Assembly (NCBI GenBank): GCA_002682975.1
Contig: NYSJ01000036.1
Span: forward strand, 4,989-10,769
Length of the DNA stretch: 5,781 nt
Direction: 5' to 3'
From: Paracoccaceae bacterium
Lineage (GTDB): Bacteria; Pseudomonadota; Alphaproteobacteria; Rhodobacterales; Rhodobacteraceae
Positions within the stretch are counted from its first letter, which is position 1; every line of letters begins with the position of its first letter. Under the pieces are notes generated by a model. It was not told where the DNA came from and ran no database searches. It saw only the letters and a list, made by a program, of their open reading frames with translations. The translations under genes and the position numbers were made by a program. Positions 1 through 5,781 of the stretch are shown here, piece after piece.

Positions 1-1643
1 CAGCCCTTACAACCAGTATCATAAGCCTGCATGTATACTTCTTTAAAGTCATCAAAACTTATGTCTTCTGGGCAATTTATAGTTTTTGATATTGAGCTAT
101 CAACCCACTTTTGGGCAGCAGCCTGCATTTTAACATGATCTGATGGGGTTAGATTTTGAGCGCTGACAAAATAGTCTGGTAATTGCGCATCACCAAATTT
201 ATCCCTCCACATTTGAACTGCATAATCTACGACTTCTTCCTCAATATGAGAACCATCATTTTGCAAAACTTTTCGCGTGTAGCTGTATGCAAAAACCGGT
301 TCAATACCAGAGCTGACATTCCCCGCATATAAAGAAATAGTACCGGTTGGTGCAATTGATGTTAAAAGAGCATTTCTGATCCCAAATTTGCGGACTGCTT
401 GTTTAATATCATCGTCCATTTGTTTCATATTGCCTGACGCAATTAACTTTTCAGGATCAAAAAGTGAGAAGGCACCCTTTTCCTTCGCCAAATTTATTGA
501 CGCCTTGTAAGAAGCGCGTGCTATTAATTTCATCCACTCTTCAGTTTTCTCAACTGCTTCATCAGAGCCATAACGCAAACCAACCATCAGCAAAGCATCT
601 GCAAGACCCGTCACACCCAACCCTATACGACGCTTGTTTAGTGCCTCGAGCTTTTGCACTTCAAGCGGGAATTGGGATACTTCAATAACATTATCCATCA
701 TACGCACTGCTGTAGCTACTAAATTTTCGAGCTGAGAAACATCCAAATGCGCATTTTCACCAAATGGATACTCAACTAATCTGGCCAAATTTATGGATCC
801 CAACAGACATGCCCCATAGGGCGGCAAAGGCTGTTCACCACAAGGGTTCGTCGCCGTTATGGTTTCACAATAGCGTAAATTATTTGCCTCGTTTATTCGA
901 TCAATAAAAATCACGCCCGGCTCTGCATAGTTATACGTTGCACGCATAATTTTATCCCAAAGGTCAGCTGCTTTTATAACTTTGTAGATTTTATCATTAA
1001 AGGTAAGTCGCCAATCTTCACCTTTTTTCAAAGCTTCCATAAATGCATCAGATACCAATACAGATAAGTTAAACATTCTAAGCTTTTTAGAATCAGACTT
1101 TGCTGCAATAAATTCTTCAATATCTGGATGGTCACACCTCATAGTAGCCATCATGGCGCCGCGCCGTGAGCCCGCAGACATAATAGTCCTGCACATAGAG
1201 TCCCAAACATCCATAAATGACACTGGCCCAGATGCATCGGCTGCAATACCTTTTACGATTGAACCTTTCGGCCTAATAGTACTAAAGTCATACCCTATTC
1301 CCCCACCCTGCTGCATCGTTAAGGCTGCTTCTTTCAGCATATCAAAAATGCCACTCATACTATCGGGTATCACTCCCATCACGAAGCAATTGAACAATGT
1401 CACATTTCGCGCTGTTCCCGACCCTGCTATTATTCTACCAGCAGGCAAGAATTTAAAATCAGTCAAAGAATCATAAAAAATACTTTCCCATTTTTTTGGA
1501 TTAGCCTCTGCTTTTGATAAAGCTACCGCGATGCGACGCCAAGTATCCTCAACTGTATGCTCAAGAAATGCGCCGTTTTGATCCTTTAATCTGTATTTCA
1601 TATCCCAAATCTGCTGAGAAATTGGCATTGGAAAATCTGACAT
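1..1643 (-). CDS. nrdJ: Class II (adenosylcobalamin-dependent) ribonucleotide reductase, N-terminal 547 residues, cut by left edge
   Basis: Reduces ribonucleotides to deoxyribonucleotides in the cytoplasm, using a thiyl radical made from adenosylcobalamin, so it needs no oxygen and no small subunit. Seen directly: the frame is open from an ATG at 1643 to the window edge. NPCGEQ at residues 266-271 supplies the expected radical cysteine C268, with N266 and E270 as the other catalytic residues. C86 (in TLFNCF) and C279 are the expected redox pair; the 11-residue gap from C268 to C279 matches the family. PTGTIS at 432-437 and SSGIEP at 444-449 form the substrate phosphate-binding region. QQGGGIG is at 111-117. 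The barrel begins almost at once, so there is no N-terminal ATP cone. The C-terminal part, including the CxxC tail that class II enzymes use for re-reduction, lies outside. The start is supported by AAGGA (1650-1654 on the complement), about 6 nt upstream. Distinguished from class I NrdA by the class II barrel layout; I rate the class assignment as strong. Confidence 0.95.
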   Translation of the reverse strand, partial: MSDFPMPISQQIWDMKYRLKDQNGAFLEHTVEDTWRRIAVALSKAEANPKKWESIFYDSLTDFKFLPAGRIIAGSGTARNVTLFNCFVMGVIPDSMSGIFDMLKEAALTMQQGGGIGYDFSTIRPKGSIVKGIAADASGPVSFMDVWDSMCRTIMSAGSRRGAMMATMRCDHPDIEEFIAAKSDSKKLRMFNLSVLVSDAFMEALKKGEDWRLTFNDKIYKVIKAADLWDKIMRATYNYAEPGVIFIDRINEANNLRYCETITATNPCGEQPLPPYGACLLGSINLARLVEYPFGENAHLDVSQLENLVATAVRMMDNVIEVSQFPLEVQKLEALNKRRIGLGVTGLADALLMVGLRYGSDEAVEKTEEWMKLIARASYKASINLAKEKGAFSLFDPEKLIASGNMKQMDDDIKQAVRKFGIRNALLTSIAPTGTISLYAGNVSSGIEPVFAYSYTRKVLQNDGSHIEEEVVDYAVQMWRDKFGDAQLPDYFVSAQNLTPSDHVKMQAAAQKWVDSSISKTINCPEDISFDDFKEVYMQAYDTGCKG

Positions 1644-1663
1644 TTGAAATCCTTTTTGAAGCA

Positions 1664-1688
1664 CTAGTTTCTTAGATACGAAAACTAG
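1664..1688 (-). promoter_or_regulatory. Perfect 7-bp inverted repeat at the 5' end of the nrdJ leader (operator or leader hairpin)
   Basis: CTAGTTT (1664-1670) and AAACTAG (1682-1688) are exact reverse complements separated by 11 nt. The site lies just downstream of the predicted nrdJ start point and 20 nt before the ATG. As RNA it could form a 7-bp stem right at the 5' end of the transcript; as DNA it could be a dimeric repressor site that blocks transcript initiation. The stem is AT-rich and has no adjoining T-run on either strand, so it is unlikely to be a terminator. It does not fit the NrdR-box pattern. Function is inferred. Confidence 0.4.
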
Positions 1689-1696
1689 AGTACGAT

Positions 1697-1725
1697 AATT
1701 TAGCTGTTAACTAGATTTGCGTCAA
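1697..1725 (-). promoter_or_regulatory. Predicted sigma-70-type promoter of nrdJ
   Basis: On the minus strand, TTGACG (1725-1720) matches 5 of 6 consensus -35 positions. A 17-nt spacer follows, then TAAATT (1702-1697), which matches 4 of 6 positions of the -10 consensus. Transcription would start near 1690, giving a leader of about 47 nt before the nrdJ ATG. That leader is too short for a cobalamin riboswitch, which one might have looked for ahead of a B12-dependent enzyme. This is a motif match only; no start-site data exist here. Confidence 0.55.
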
Positions 1726-1770
1726 CACAGCAAAAATTGAAGAGATGTAGGAGATAACTAGGGCACAACC

Positions 1771-2202
1771 ATGACTGCAACTATACACCTGGTAAAATTG
1801 AGCGTAGGAACAGCAAGCATTGGCGATTTACAAAACTGGCAATCGACAAAGGTAGCTCAAGGCAAAGATGGCCTTCCGCGCCATGTCACCAGAATGTGGC
1901 CGAAGCGCGATAAAGAATTACTTGCAGGGGGATCAATTTATTGGGTTATCAAAGGAGTTATTCAATGCCGTCAGAAAATTTTACGCTTTGATGAAGTAGT
2001 TAGGAAAGATGGTATTAGAAGATGTGCAATAGTACTTGAACCCCAGTACACCAGAACAAGCCCAGTATTAAAAAGACCATTTCAGGGATGGCGATACCTC
2101 AAAATCGACAAGACCCCTCCTGATTTGGGACTACACCGCAGCTCAGATGATGAATTGCCACCAGAATTAGCTGGAGAGCTAGCAAAAATCGGCGTTATCT
2201 AA
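1771..2202 (+). CDS. DUF1489 family protein of unknown function (143 residues)
   Basis: A small, soluble, basic protein that I recognise as DUF1489, a family largely confined to Alphaproteobacteria and without an established role. Recognition rests on three blocks: HVTRMWPKR at residues 38-46, GGSIYWVIKGVIQCRQ at 53-68 and FQGWRYL at 104-110. The length is usual for the family. There is no signal peptide, membrane segment or recognisable catalytic motif. The tail (about 124-138) is acidic and proline-containing, in contrast to the basic middle. The start is fixed by an in-frame TAG at 1759-1761, and ATG 1771 is the first start after it; AGGG at 1760-1763 is a weak ribosome-binding site at good spacing, while the stronger GGAG at 1750-1753 is too far (17 nt). 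It is divergent from nrdJ and convergent with hisG, overlapping the hisG stop by 4 bp, so it is not in the his operon. No convincing promoter of its own is visible. Confidence 0.85.
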   Translation: MTATIHLVKLSVGTASIGDLQNWQSTKVAQGKDGLPRHVTRMWPKRDKELLAGGSIYWVIKGVIQCRQKILRFDEVVRKDGIRRCAIVLEPQYTRTSPVLKRPFQGWRYLKIDKTPPDLGLHRSSDDELPPELAGELAKIGVI

Positions 2203-2891
2203 TCGCTTAAAATACGATCCAAAAAGATACTTTCAGCAGCATTTTTTTTCTCACCGCGAAACGCAGCCATGGACTTGAATAATGTAGCTTCTGAGCTGTG
2301 TATCAGGCCATCATCTAAAATTTTCAAGTGGTTTGCTTTCAGCGTTTCGCCAGTAGAAGTTATGTCTGCTATAGCTTCGGCGGTCTCGTTTTTAACAGTA
2401 CCCTCAGTAGCTCCCTGGCTATCAACAAGTTGATAATCAGCCACACCTGCTGACTTTAAAAACTCTTGAACAAGGTAGTGGTACTTAGTAGCAATACGCA
2501 AACGAAACCCATGTTGATCACGAAAAGCTTCTGCTGCTGAGTCAAAATCATCAAGCGTATCAACATCTATCCAAAACTTGGGCACAGACAATACAAGATT
2601 AGCAAAGCCAAAGCCCAAAGATTTAACAGAAACTAAATTCTGATCCCAAGTGGGTAATTTTTCATAAACTAAATCTGACCCAGTAACACCAAAATGAATC
2701 CGTCCTTCATTCAGCTCGGTAGGTATTTCATTTGCGGAAAGAAGTACAAGTTCTACGCCTTGTATGCCTTTGACATATCCTGCATATTCCCTTTCAGATC
2801 CAGTGCGTTCAAGATGCACACCACGCGATGCAAACCAAGAGAAGGTCTCCTCCATTAATCGTCCTTTTGAGGGCACACCAAGCTTAATCAT
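2199..2891 (-). CDS. hisG: ATP phosphoribosyltransferase catalytic subunit, short (HisZ-dependent) form
   Basis: Condenses ATP with PRPP to phosphoribosyl-ATP, the first and committed step of histidine synthesis. At 230 residues it is the short form, which lacks the C-terminal histidine-binding regulatory domain of long HisG and needs HisZ as partner; hisZ lies directly upstream, as expected. Visible motifs: LGVPSKGRL at residues 4-12, GVTGSDL at 68-74 (the usual GITGxD element) and the PRPP-binding stretch EAIADITSTGETL at 172-184, preceded by SQGATEG at 158-164. Start: I chose ATG 2891, which places the family start [11 protein letters not shown] at residue 1 and lies inside the end of hisZ (8-bp overlap with the hisZ TAA). 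A TTG at 2900 would add three residues and is less likely. AAAAGG about 11 nt upstream is a loosely spaced ribosome-binding site, so translation is probably coupled to hisZ. The TAG stop overlaps the DUF1489 stop. Confidence 0.95.
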   Translation of the reverse strand: MIKLGVPSKGRLMEETFSWFASRGVHLERTGSEREYAGYVKGIQGVELVLLSANEIPTELNEGRIHFGVTGSDLVYEKLPTWDQNLVSVKSLGFGFANLVLSVPKFWIDVDTLDDFDSAAEAFRDQHGFRLRIATKYHYLVQEFLKSAGVADYQLVDSQGATEGTVKNETAEAIADITSTGETLKANHLKILDDGLIHSSEATLFKSMAAFRGEKKNAAESIFLDRILSD

Positions 2892-3984
2892 TGTCTTCAA
2901 AACCTTTTGATTGAAGTATTAAATCTGGTCGGACTACACCACCAACAGCAGGGATCTCTCGCCCTTTACCGATATGCTTAGTTAGAGCATCGTATCTTCC
3001 ACCAGTAGCTATAGGGGGTAGATTAATGTTATTCTCAGAGTAAAAACCAAAAACAAACCCGTCGTAATATTCCATGGAAGTCCTGCCATAACTAATCTCA
3101 AAATCAATTATGGATAGATCAACATTCGCTTTATCTAAGGCTGACAATCGCCTTTCAAATTTTTCAATAGCGCTCTTAAGAGCAGGCATATCAGGTAAAA
3201 GAGCTTTTAGCTGAATTAATGCTTGGGGACATTTTTCACCAATGTTAAGCAATGAATTTAAAACACCCCGTTCTGTTGTTGAAATTGGGGCTGCCTTACT
3301 ATCTAGTAGTAAATTTTCAATACGCTTAATAACCTCAGACTTACTCCTTAAGCCAATTTCCTTGGCATTCTTATCAAAACTAGTCTCTTCGTCAAAGTCA
3401 TCAAATCTCTCTGTTGATGAGCTTAGGTCGTTACTAAAATTTTCTAAGGTAGTAATAAACCTTTTGGGCCGCCATATATGGCGCAACAGAGCTCTTTTCC
3501 GTCTATCAGTCGTTTTTAAACCCGATACGGCAGCCATCAGGATACCAATATCGCCAGTAACTATTCGAAGTGGCAAGTCACCCAAAGCCTCTTTTATTAT
3601 ACAAAAAGCATCTGTGTCAGACTTAACCACGTCTGCGCGATCAAAGATCTCATACCCTACCTGTAAATATTCACTCGCTCGGTCTGAGTTTCTCTCCTGA
3701 CGCCGAAACACTTTACCGCAATAAGCATAACGGGCAGTTTCGTCCTCCATTAAATCATTCATATGTTTTTTTACAATCGGCACAGTAAAATCAGGCCTTA
3801 GCATCATTTCACCATTAAACGGATCACTGGTAACATAGGCACGCGCTCGAATATCTTCACCATATAAGTCTAGCAAAGTATCTGCCTGCTGCAAAATAGC
3901 AGGTTGGACTATTTTTGCTCCTGAGTTCGAAAACAACCGCAGAATTCGGTCAGCTTCAAATTCTATCTCTTTTTGCTCATTCAC
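2884..3984 (-). CDS. hisZ: ATP phosphoribosyltransferase regulatory subunit HisZ
   Basis: A catalytically silent paralogue of histidyl-tRNA synthetase that assembles with short HisG, activates it and carries histidine feedback inhibition. Length is 366 residues, normal for HisZ and well short of HisS because the anticodon-binding domain is absent. Synthetase-like elements remain: LRPDFTVP at 62-69, the motif 2 region [12 protein letters not shown] at 85-96 followed by [11 protein letters not shown] at 104-114, [13 protein letters not shown] at 303-315, GGRYDAL at 328-334 and a motif 3-like AVGGVVRPD at 346-354. The stretch from about 180 to 290 is charged and matches no synthetase motif. The start codon is GTG at 3984; GTGA shares its last three bases with the hisS TGA stop, a classic coupling overlap. 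An ATG at 3980 is out of frame and no other nearby in-frame ATG exists. Together with hisS upstream and short hisG downstream, the identity is firm. Confidence 0.95.
   Translation of the reverse strand: MNEQKEIEFEADRILRLFSNSGAKIVQPAILQQADTLLDLYGEDIRARAYVTSDPFNGEMMLRPDFTVPIVKKHMNDLMEDETARYAYCGKVFRRQERNSDRASEYLQVGYEIFDRADVVKSDTDAFCIIKEALGDLPLRIVTGDIGILMAAVSGLKTTDRRKRALLRHIWRPKRFITTLENFSNDLSSSTERFDDFDEETSFDKNAKEIGLRSKSEVIKRIENLLLDSKAAPISTTERGVLNSLLNIGEKCPQALIQLKALLPDMPALKSAIEKFERRLSALDKANVDLSIIDFEISYGRTSMEYYDGFVFGFYSENNINLPPIATGGRYDALTKHIGKGREIPAVGGVVRPDLILQSKGFEDND
3981..3984 (-). other. GTGA stop/start overlap joining hisS to hisZ
   Basis: On the minus strand GTGA contains the hisZ start (GTG, 3984-3982) and the hisS stop (TGA, 3983-3981). 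Only a weak purine run (GAGAG, roughly a dozen nt upstream) could serve as a ribosome-binding site for hisZ, so ribosomes ending hisS probably re-initiate here. This would tie HisZ output to HisS translation. The overlap is seen directly; coupling is inferred. Confidence 0.6.
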
Positions 3985-5456
3985 TTTTTCAAAGCTCTCA
4001 GTATCTCTTGCACCTTAGAGACCATTTCGTTTTTGGGCACAGTAAATTGACTTGGTCTTTCCTTCCACTCATCCAAGGAGGCACTTTCGGCAAGTCGCGC
4101 ACCTAATATTAAGTCTTTAATTTGGATGAGGCCTTTATCTCTTTCCTCACTCCCTTCTATTATGGCTACTGGTGAACGCCGTTTATCCGCATACTTCAAT
4201 TGATTGCCAAAATTCTTTGGATTTCCCAAATAGATTTCTGCACGAATACCAGAGGATCGTAATTCAGACACGATACTAAGGTAATCATTGAGCCTTTCTC
4301 GATCCATAACTGTTACCACAACTGGCCCAATAGTATCCTTTTTAGATCCATTTTTCTCTCTCAATGCAGCCATAAGTCTGTCTACGCCAATTGAAACACC
4401 TGTGGCTGGAATAGCTTGACCAGTGAAGCGTTTCACTAAGTCATCATAGCGACCTCCACCTGCAACAGAGCCAAACTGTCTTTTCCTTCCCTTTTTATCA
4501 TGTATCTCGAATGTCAATTCTGCTTCAAATACAGGACCGGTATAATACTCGAGGCCTCTTACAACTGACGGGTCTAGCTGAACCCGCGTAGAGGAATAAT
4601 TACCCGCAGTTAAGAGTTCGGCCATCATATCCAACTCTGATATACCCTCGGATCCAGTAGTCGAGTTTCCGACAACTTCACGTAAGTTCAAGAGCGTTTT
4701 CTCATTTGTGTCGCCCTTTGCAGTAAGAAATGCAAGAACAGGCGCTGCTTGCTCTTTTGATAGACCTACCCCATCAATGTATGCCCCAGAAGCATCCAGT
4801 CTACCAGCACTTAACAGTTCTGCTACCCCCTCAGCACCAACCTTATCAAATTTGTCGATGACCCTTAAGACCGAAAGGCGTATAGACTGGTTTTCCAGTC
4901 CTATCATTTCCAATACGCCATTAAGAATTTTTCGATTATTTATCCGCACCATATAATCACCAGAAGGTATTCCAACCTCCTCCAAAGCATCGGCTAACAT
5001 TGCACAAACTTCAGCATCAGCAGACACATTTGAAGCCCCAATTGTATCAGCGTCACATTGATAAAATTGTCTAAAACGGCCTGGACCAGGTTTTTCATTT
5101 CGCCAAACTGGCCCCATAGCGTATCGACGATACGGATTCGGCAATTCGTTTCTGTACTGTGCATAAACACGAGCAAGCGGTGCAGTTAAGTCATATCGTA
5201 ATGCAAGCCACGAATTATCATCTTCCTGCCATGCAAATACTCCATCATTTGGCCTATCAACATCTGGTAAAAATTTACCCAACGCATCAACATTTTCAAC
5301 AGCTGATGTTTCTAATGCATCAAACCCGTAGTGATGATAAACACCCGCAACCTTACGTAACATTTCATTTCTTTCAGAAACTTCTTGATCAAAATAGTCA
5401 CGAAAACCTTTTGGAGTTTCGGCCTTTGGTCGCGATTGTTTTTTGTCCTTAGCCAT
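3981..5456 (-). CDS. hisS: Histidyl-tRNA synthetase, alphaproteobacterial type
   Basis: Attaches histidine to tRNA-His in the cytoplasm (class II synthetase). With the start at ATG 5456 it has 491 residues. Domains and motifs: [10 protein letters not shown] at 13-22, [11 protein letters not shown] at 86-96, motif 2 with [18 protein letters not shown] at 111-128 and RQFYQCDAD at 129-137, the histidine-binding motif [12 protein letters not shown] at 300-311, GGGRYDDL at 333-340, motif 3 [11 protein letters not shown] at 351-361, and a C-terminal anticodon-binding domain from about 378. The motif 2 loop ([13 protein letters not shown]) is of the alphaproteobacterial kind, a group known to use tRNA-His lacking the extra G at -1. 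Start: the frame extends upstream to a TTG at 5519 and ATGs at 5477 and 5474, but the Cys-rich extension is not family-like; GGGA lies 10 nt before ATG 5456. First gene of the block; its stop overlaps the hisZ start. Confidence 0.95.
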   Translation of the reverse strand: MAKDKKQSRPKAETPKGFRDYFDQEVSERNEMLRKVAGVYHHYGFDALETSAVENVDALGKFLPDVDRPNDGVFAWQEDDNSWLALRYDLTAPLARVYAQYRNELPNPYRRYAMGPVWRNEKPGPGRFRQFYQCDADTIGASNVSADAEVCAMLADALEEVGIPSGDYMVRINNRKILNGVLEMIGLENQSIRLSVLRVIDKFDKVGAEGVAELLSAGRLDASGAYIDGVGLSKEQAAPVLAFLTAKGDTNEKTLLNLREVVGNSTTGSEGISELDMMAELLTAGNYSSTRVQLDPSVVRGLEYYTGPVFEAELTFEIHDKKGRKRQFGSVAGGGRYDDLVKRFTGQAIPATGVSIGVDRLMAALREKNGSKKDTIGPVVVTVMDRERLNDYLSIVSELRSSGIRAEIYLGNPKNFGNQLKYADKRRSPVAIIEGSEERDKGLIQIKDLILGARLAESASLDEWKERPSQFTVPKNEMVSKVQEILRALKK

Positions 5457-5516
5457 TTCAAATGGATCCCACATCATATTTTCTTGGCATGATTTATTAC
5501 AGAGTAAGCAAATGAG

Positions 5517-5531
5517 CAAGAAATCTTCTTG
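5517..5531. promoter_or_regulatory. Short dyad between the divergent hisS and SDR genes
   Basis: CAAGAA (5517-5522) and TTCTTG (5526-5531) are exact reverse complements around a 3-nt centre. Outside them, AGCAAG (5515-5520) can also pair with CTTGCT (5539-5544), and TTGC is repeated in tandem at 5541-5548. The whole 95-bp gap (5457-5551) holds no strong promoter: TTGGCA at 5484-5489 is a fair -35 for the plus strand but lacks a good -10, and TAATAA on the minus strand (near 5497) lacks a good -35. The dyad could be an operator serving either gene, or chance in low-complexity AT-rich DNA. Confidence 0.25.
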
Positions 5532-5551
5532 AATGTTCCTTGCTTGCTTCT

Positions 5552-5781
5552 ATGTCCAAGTTAATGAAAAGAGCTTTAATATTAGGCGCGTCTGGTGGAA
5601 TAGGAGGCGCGGTAGTAGAAATTTTACGGGAACAACATTGGGATGTAACATGTCTTTCCCGATCCGTAGATCAGATCGATATCACAAATGAGGATAGCGT
5701 GATGGCTGCTTTTACCTCTGTGAAAGGGCCATTTGACTTCACATTAATTGCGACAGGAGCTTTGGAAATTAACAGCTCCCC
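5552..5781 (+). CDS. Short-chain dehydrogenase/reductase (SDR), N-terminal part, cut by right edge
   Basis: The frame is open from ATG 5552 to the window edge (76 complete codons). The protein opens with a Rossmann beta strand and the SDR cofactor-binding glycine motif GASGGIGG (residues 12-19 from this start). LSRS follows the second strand; the arginine there favours NADP(H) over NAD(H). DITN resembles the Asp that contacts adenine, and IATGAL stands where classical SDRs have the NNAG motif, a variation known in C-factor-like SDRs. The catalytic Ser-Tyr-Lys lies outside, so activity and substrate cannot be judged. A second ATG at 5564 gives an equally family-like start (MKRALILGASGG); neither has a clear ribosome-binding site. 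Transcribed away from hisS across a 95-bp gap, so it does not belong to the his operon. Confidence 0.85.
   Translation, partial: MSKLMKRALILGASGGIGGAVVEILREQHWDVTCLSRSVDQIDITNEDSVMAAFTSVKGPFDFTLIATGALEINSS

Larger units (their letters stand above)
1663..1761. repeat. Four AACTAG words clustered in the nrdJ/DUF1489 intergenic region
   Basis: AACTAG occurs on the plus strand at 1683-1688, 1709-1714 and 1756-1761, and on the minus strand at 1669-1664. CTAG starts at 1664, 1685, 1711 and 1758, so the steps are 21, 26 and 47 bp. By eye, the rest of the window holds only about five CTAG words, and only one in the AACTAG context (near 3379). The copies span the nrdJ promoter: one far upstream, one inside the -35/-10 spacer, one at the likely start point and one in the leader. 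That arrangement suits a regulator binding on one DNA face, but the protein is unknown. Confidence 0.4.

Noticed and set aside
1153..1476. Plus-strand open frame (107 codons) opposite nrdJ
   Set aside because: Antisense to the catalytic region of nrdJ, with no family resemblance; the minus-strand frame fully explains the sequence.
1697..1712. CtrA site (TTAA-N7-TTAA) on the minus strand near the nrdJ promoter
   Set aside because: TTAA is followed after seven bases by ATTA, not TTAA, so the pattern is only a near miss in AT-rich DNA.
1697..1725. NrdR box ahead of nrdJ
   Set aside because: No 16-bp site resembling the CwATATATwG core is present; the nearest dyads have a different core (CTAG) and spacing.
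2168..2182. Possible terminator hairpin TAGCT-GGAG-AGCTA near the DUF1489 stop
   Set aside because: Only 5 bp, located inside the coding region, and not followed by a T-run on either strand.
3242..3700. Long plus-strand open frame (152 codons) opposite hisZ
   Set aside because: It lies wholly antisense to a firmly identified gene, has no recognisable domain and no ribosome-binding site; low-complexity Ser/Leu composition is typical of a shadow frame.
3242..3984. Possible second hisS-like aminoacylating synthetase instead of hisZ
   Set aside because: The protein lacks the anticodon-binding domain and sits directly before a short HisG, which requires HisZ; family features fit the regulatory subunit.
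5159..5452. Plus-strand His/Gln-rich frame (97 codons) opposite the start of hisS
   Set aside because: Its His and Gln richness comes from reading hisS codons in reverse; no supporting start signal or domain.
1..5781. Mobile element, CRISPR array, toxin-antitoxin or defence system
   Set aside because: No transposase or integrase frame, no regularly spaced repeats and no small paired genes; nearly all the DNA is accounted for by housekeeping genes.

Overview
The window reads as a piece of an alphaproteobacterial chromosome, most likely a low-G+C marine Rhodobacterales-type organism. Three things point that way: the histidyl-tRNA synthetase has the alphaproteobacterial form of motif 2, the hisS-hisZ-hisG gene block has the order seen in that class, and there is a DUF1489 protein, a family found essentially in Alphaproteobacteria. 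The DNA is clearly AT-rich by eye (not counted), unlike most cultured Rhodobacterales, so a streamlined pelagic lineage is my best guess. No mobile element, CRISPR array, rRNA or tRNA is visible.

Layout, left to right. (1) Positions 1-1643, minus strand: the first 547 residues of a class II (adenosylcobalamin-dependent) ribonucleotide reductase, nrdJ, running off the left edge. (2) Positions 1644-1770: a divergent intergenic region with a good sigma-70-like promoter for nrdJ, a perfect 7-bp inverted repeat at the expected start of the nrdJ transcript, and four copies of AACTAG, a word seen only once elsewhere in the window. (3) Positions 1771-2202, plus strand: a small DUF1489 protein of unknown function, whose stop overlaps that of hisG by 4 bp tail to tail. 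(4) Positions 2199-5456, minus strand: an operon-like block transcribed hisS, hisZ, hisG, with every junction overlapping. (5) Positions 5457-5551: a short divergent intergenic region with a small dyad. (6) Positions 5552-5781, plus strand: the start of a short-chain dehydrogenase/reductase, cut by the right edge.

How the genes work together. HisG (short form) and HisZ together form the ATP phosphoribosyltransferase that commits ATP and PRPP to histidine synthesis. HisS charges tRNA-His with the product and is a structural paralogue of HisZ. The block therefore joins first-step synthesis and final use of histidine, with translation probably coupled through the overlaps. NrdJ makes deoxyribonucleotides in a B12-dependent, oxygen-independent way. 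Nothing in the sequence ties it to the his block apart from proximity.

Most of the window is ordinary core metabolism. I do not see a previously undescribed system. The best leads are the cluster of AACTAG words and the dyad around the nrdJ promoter, and the uncharacterised DUF1489 protein.
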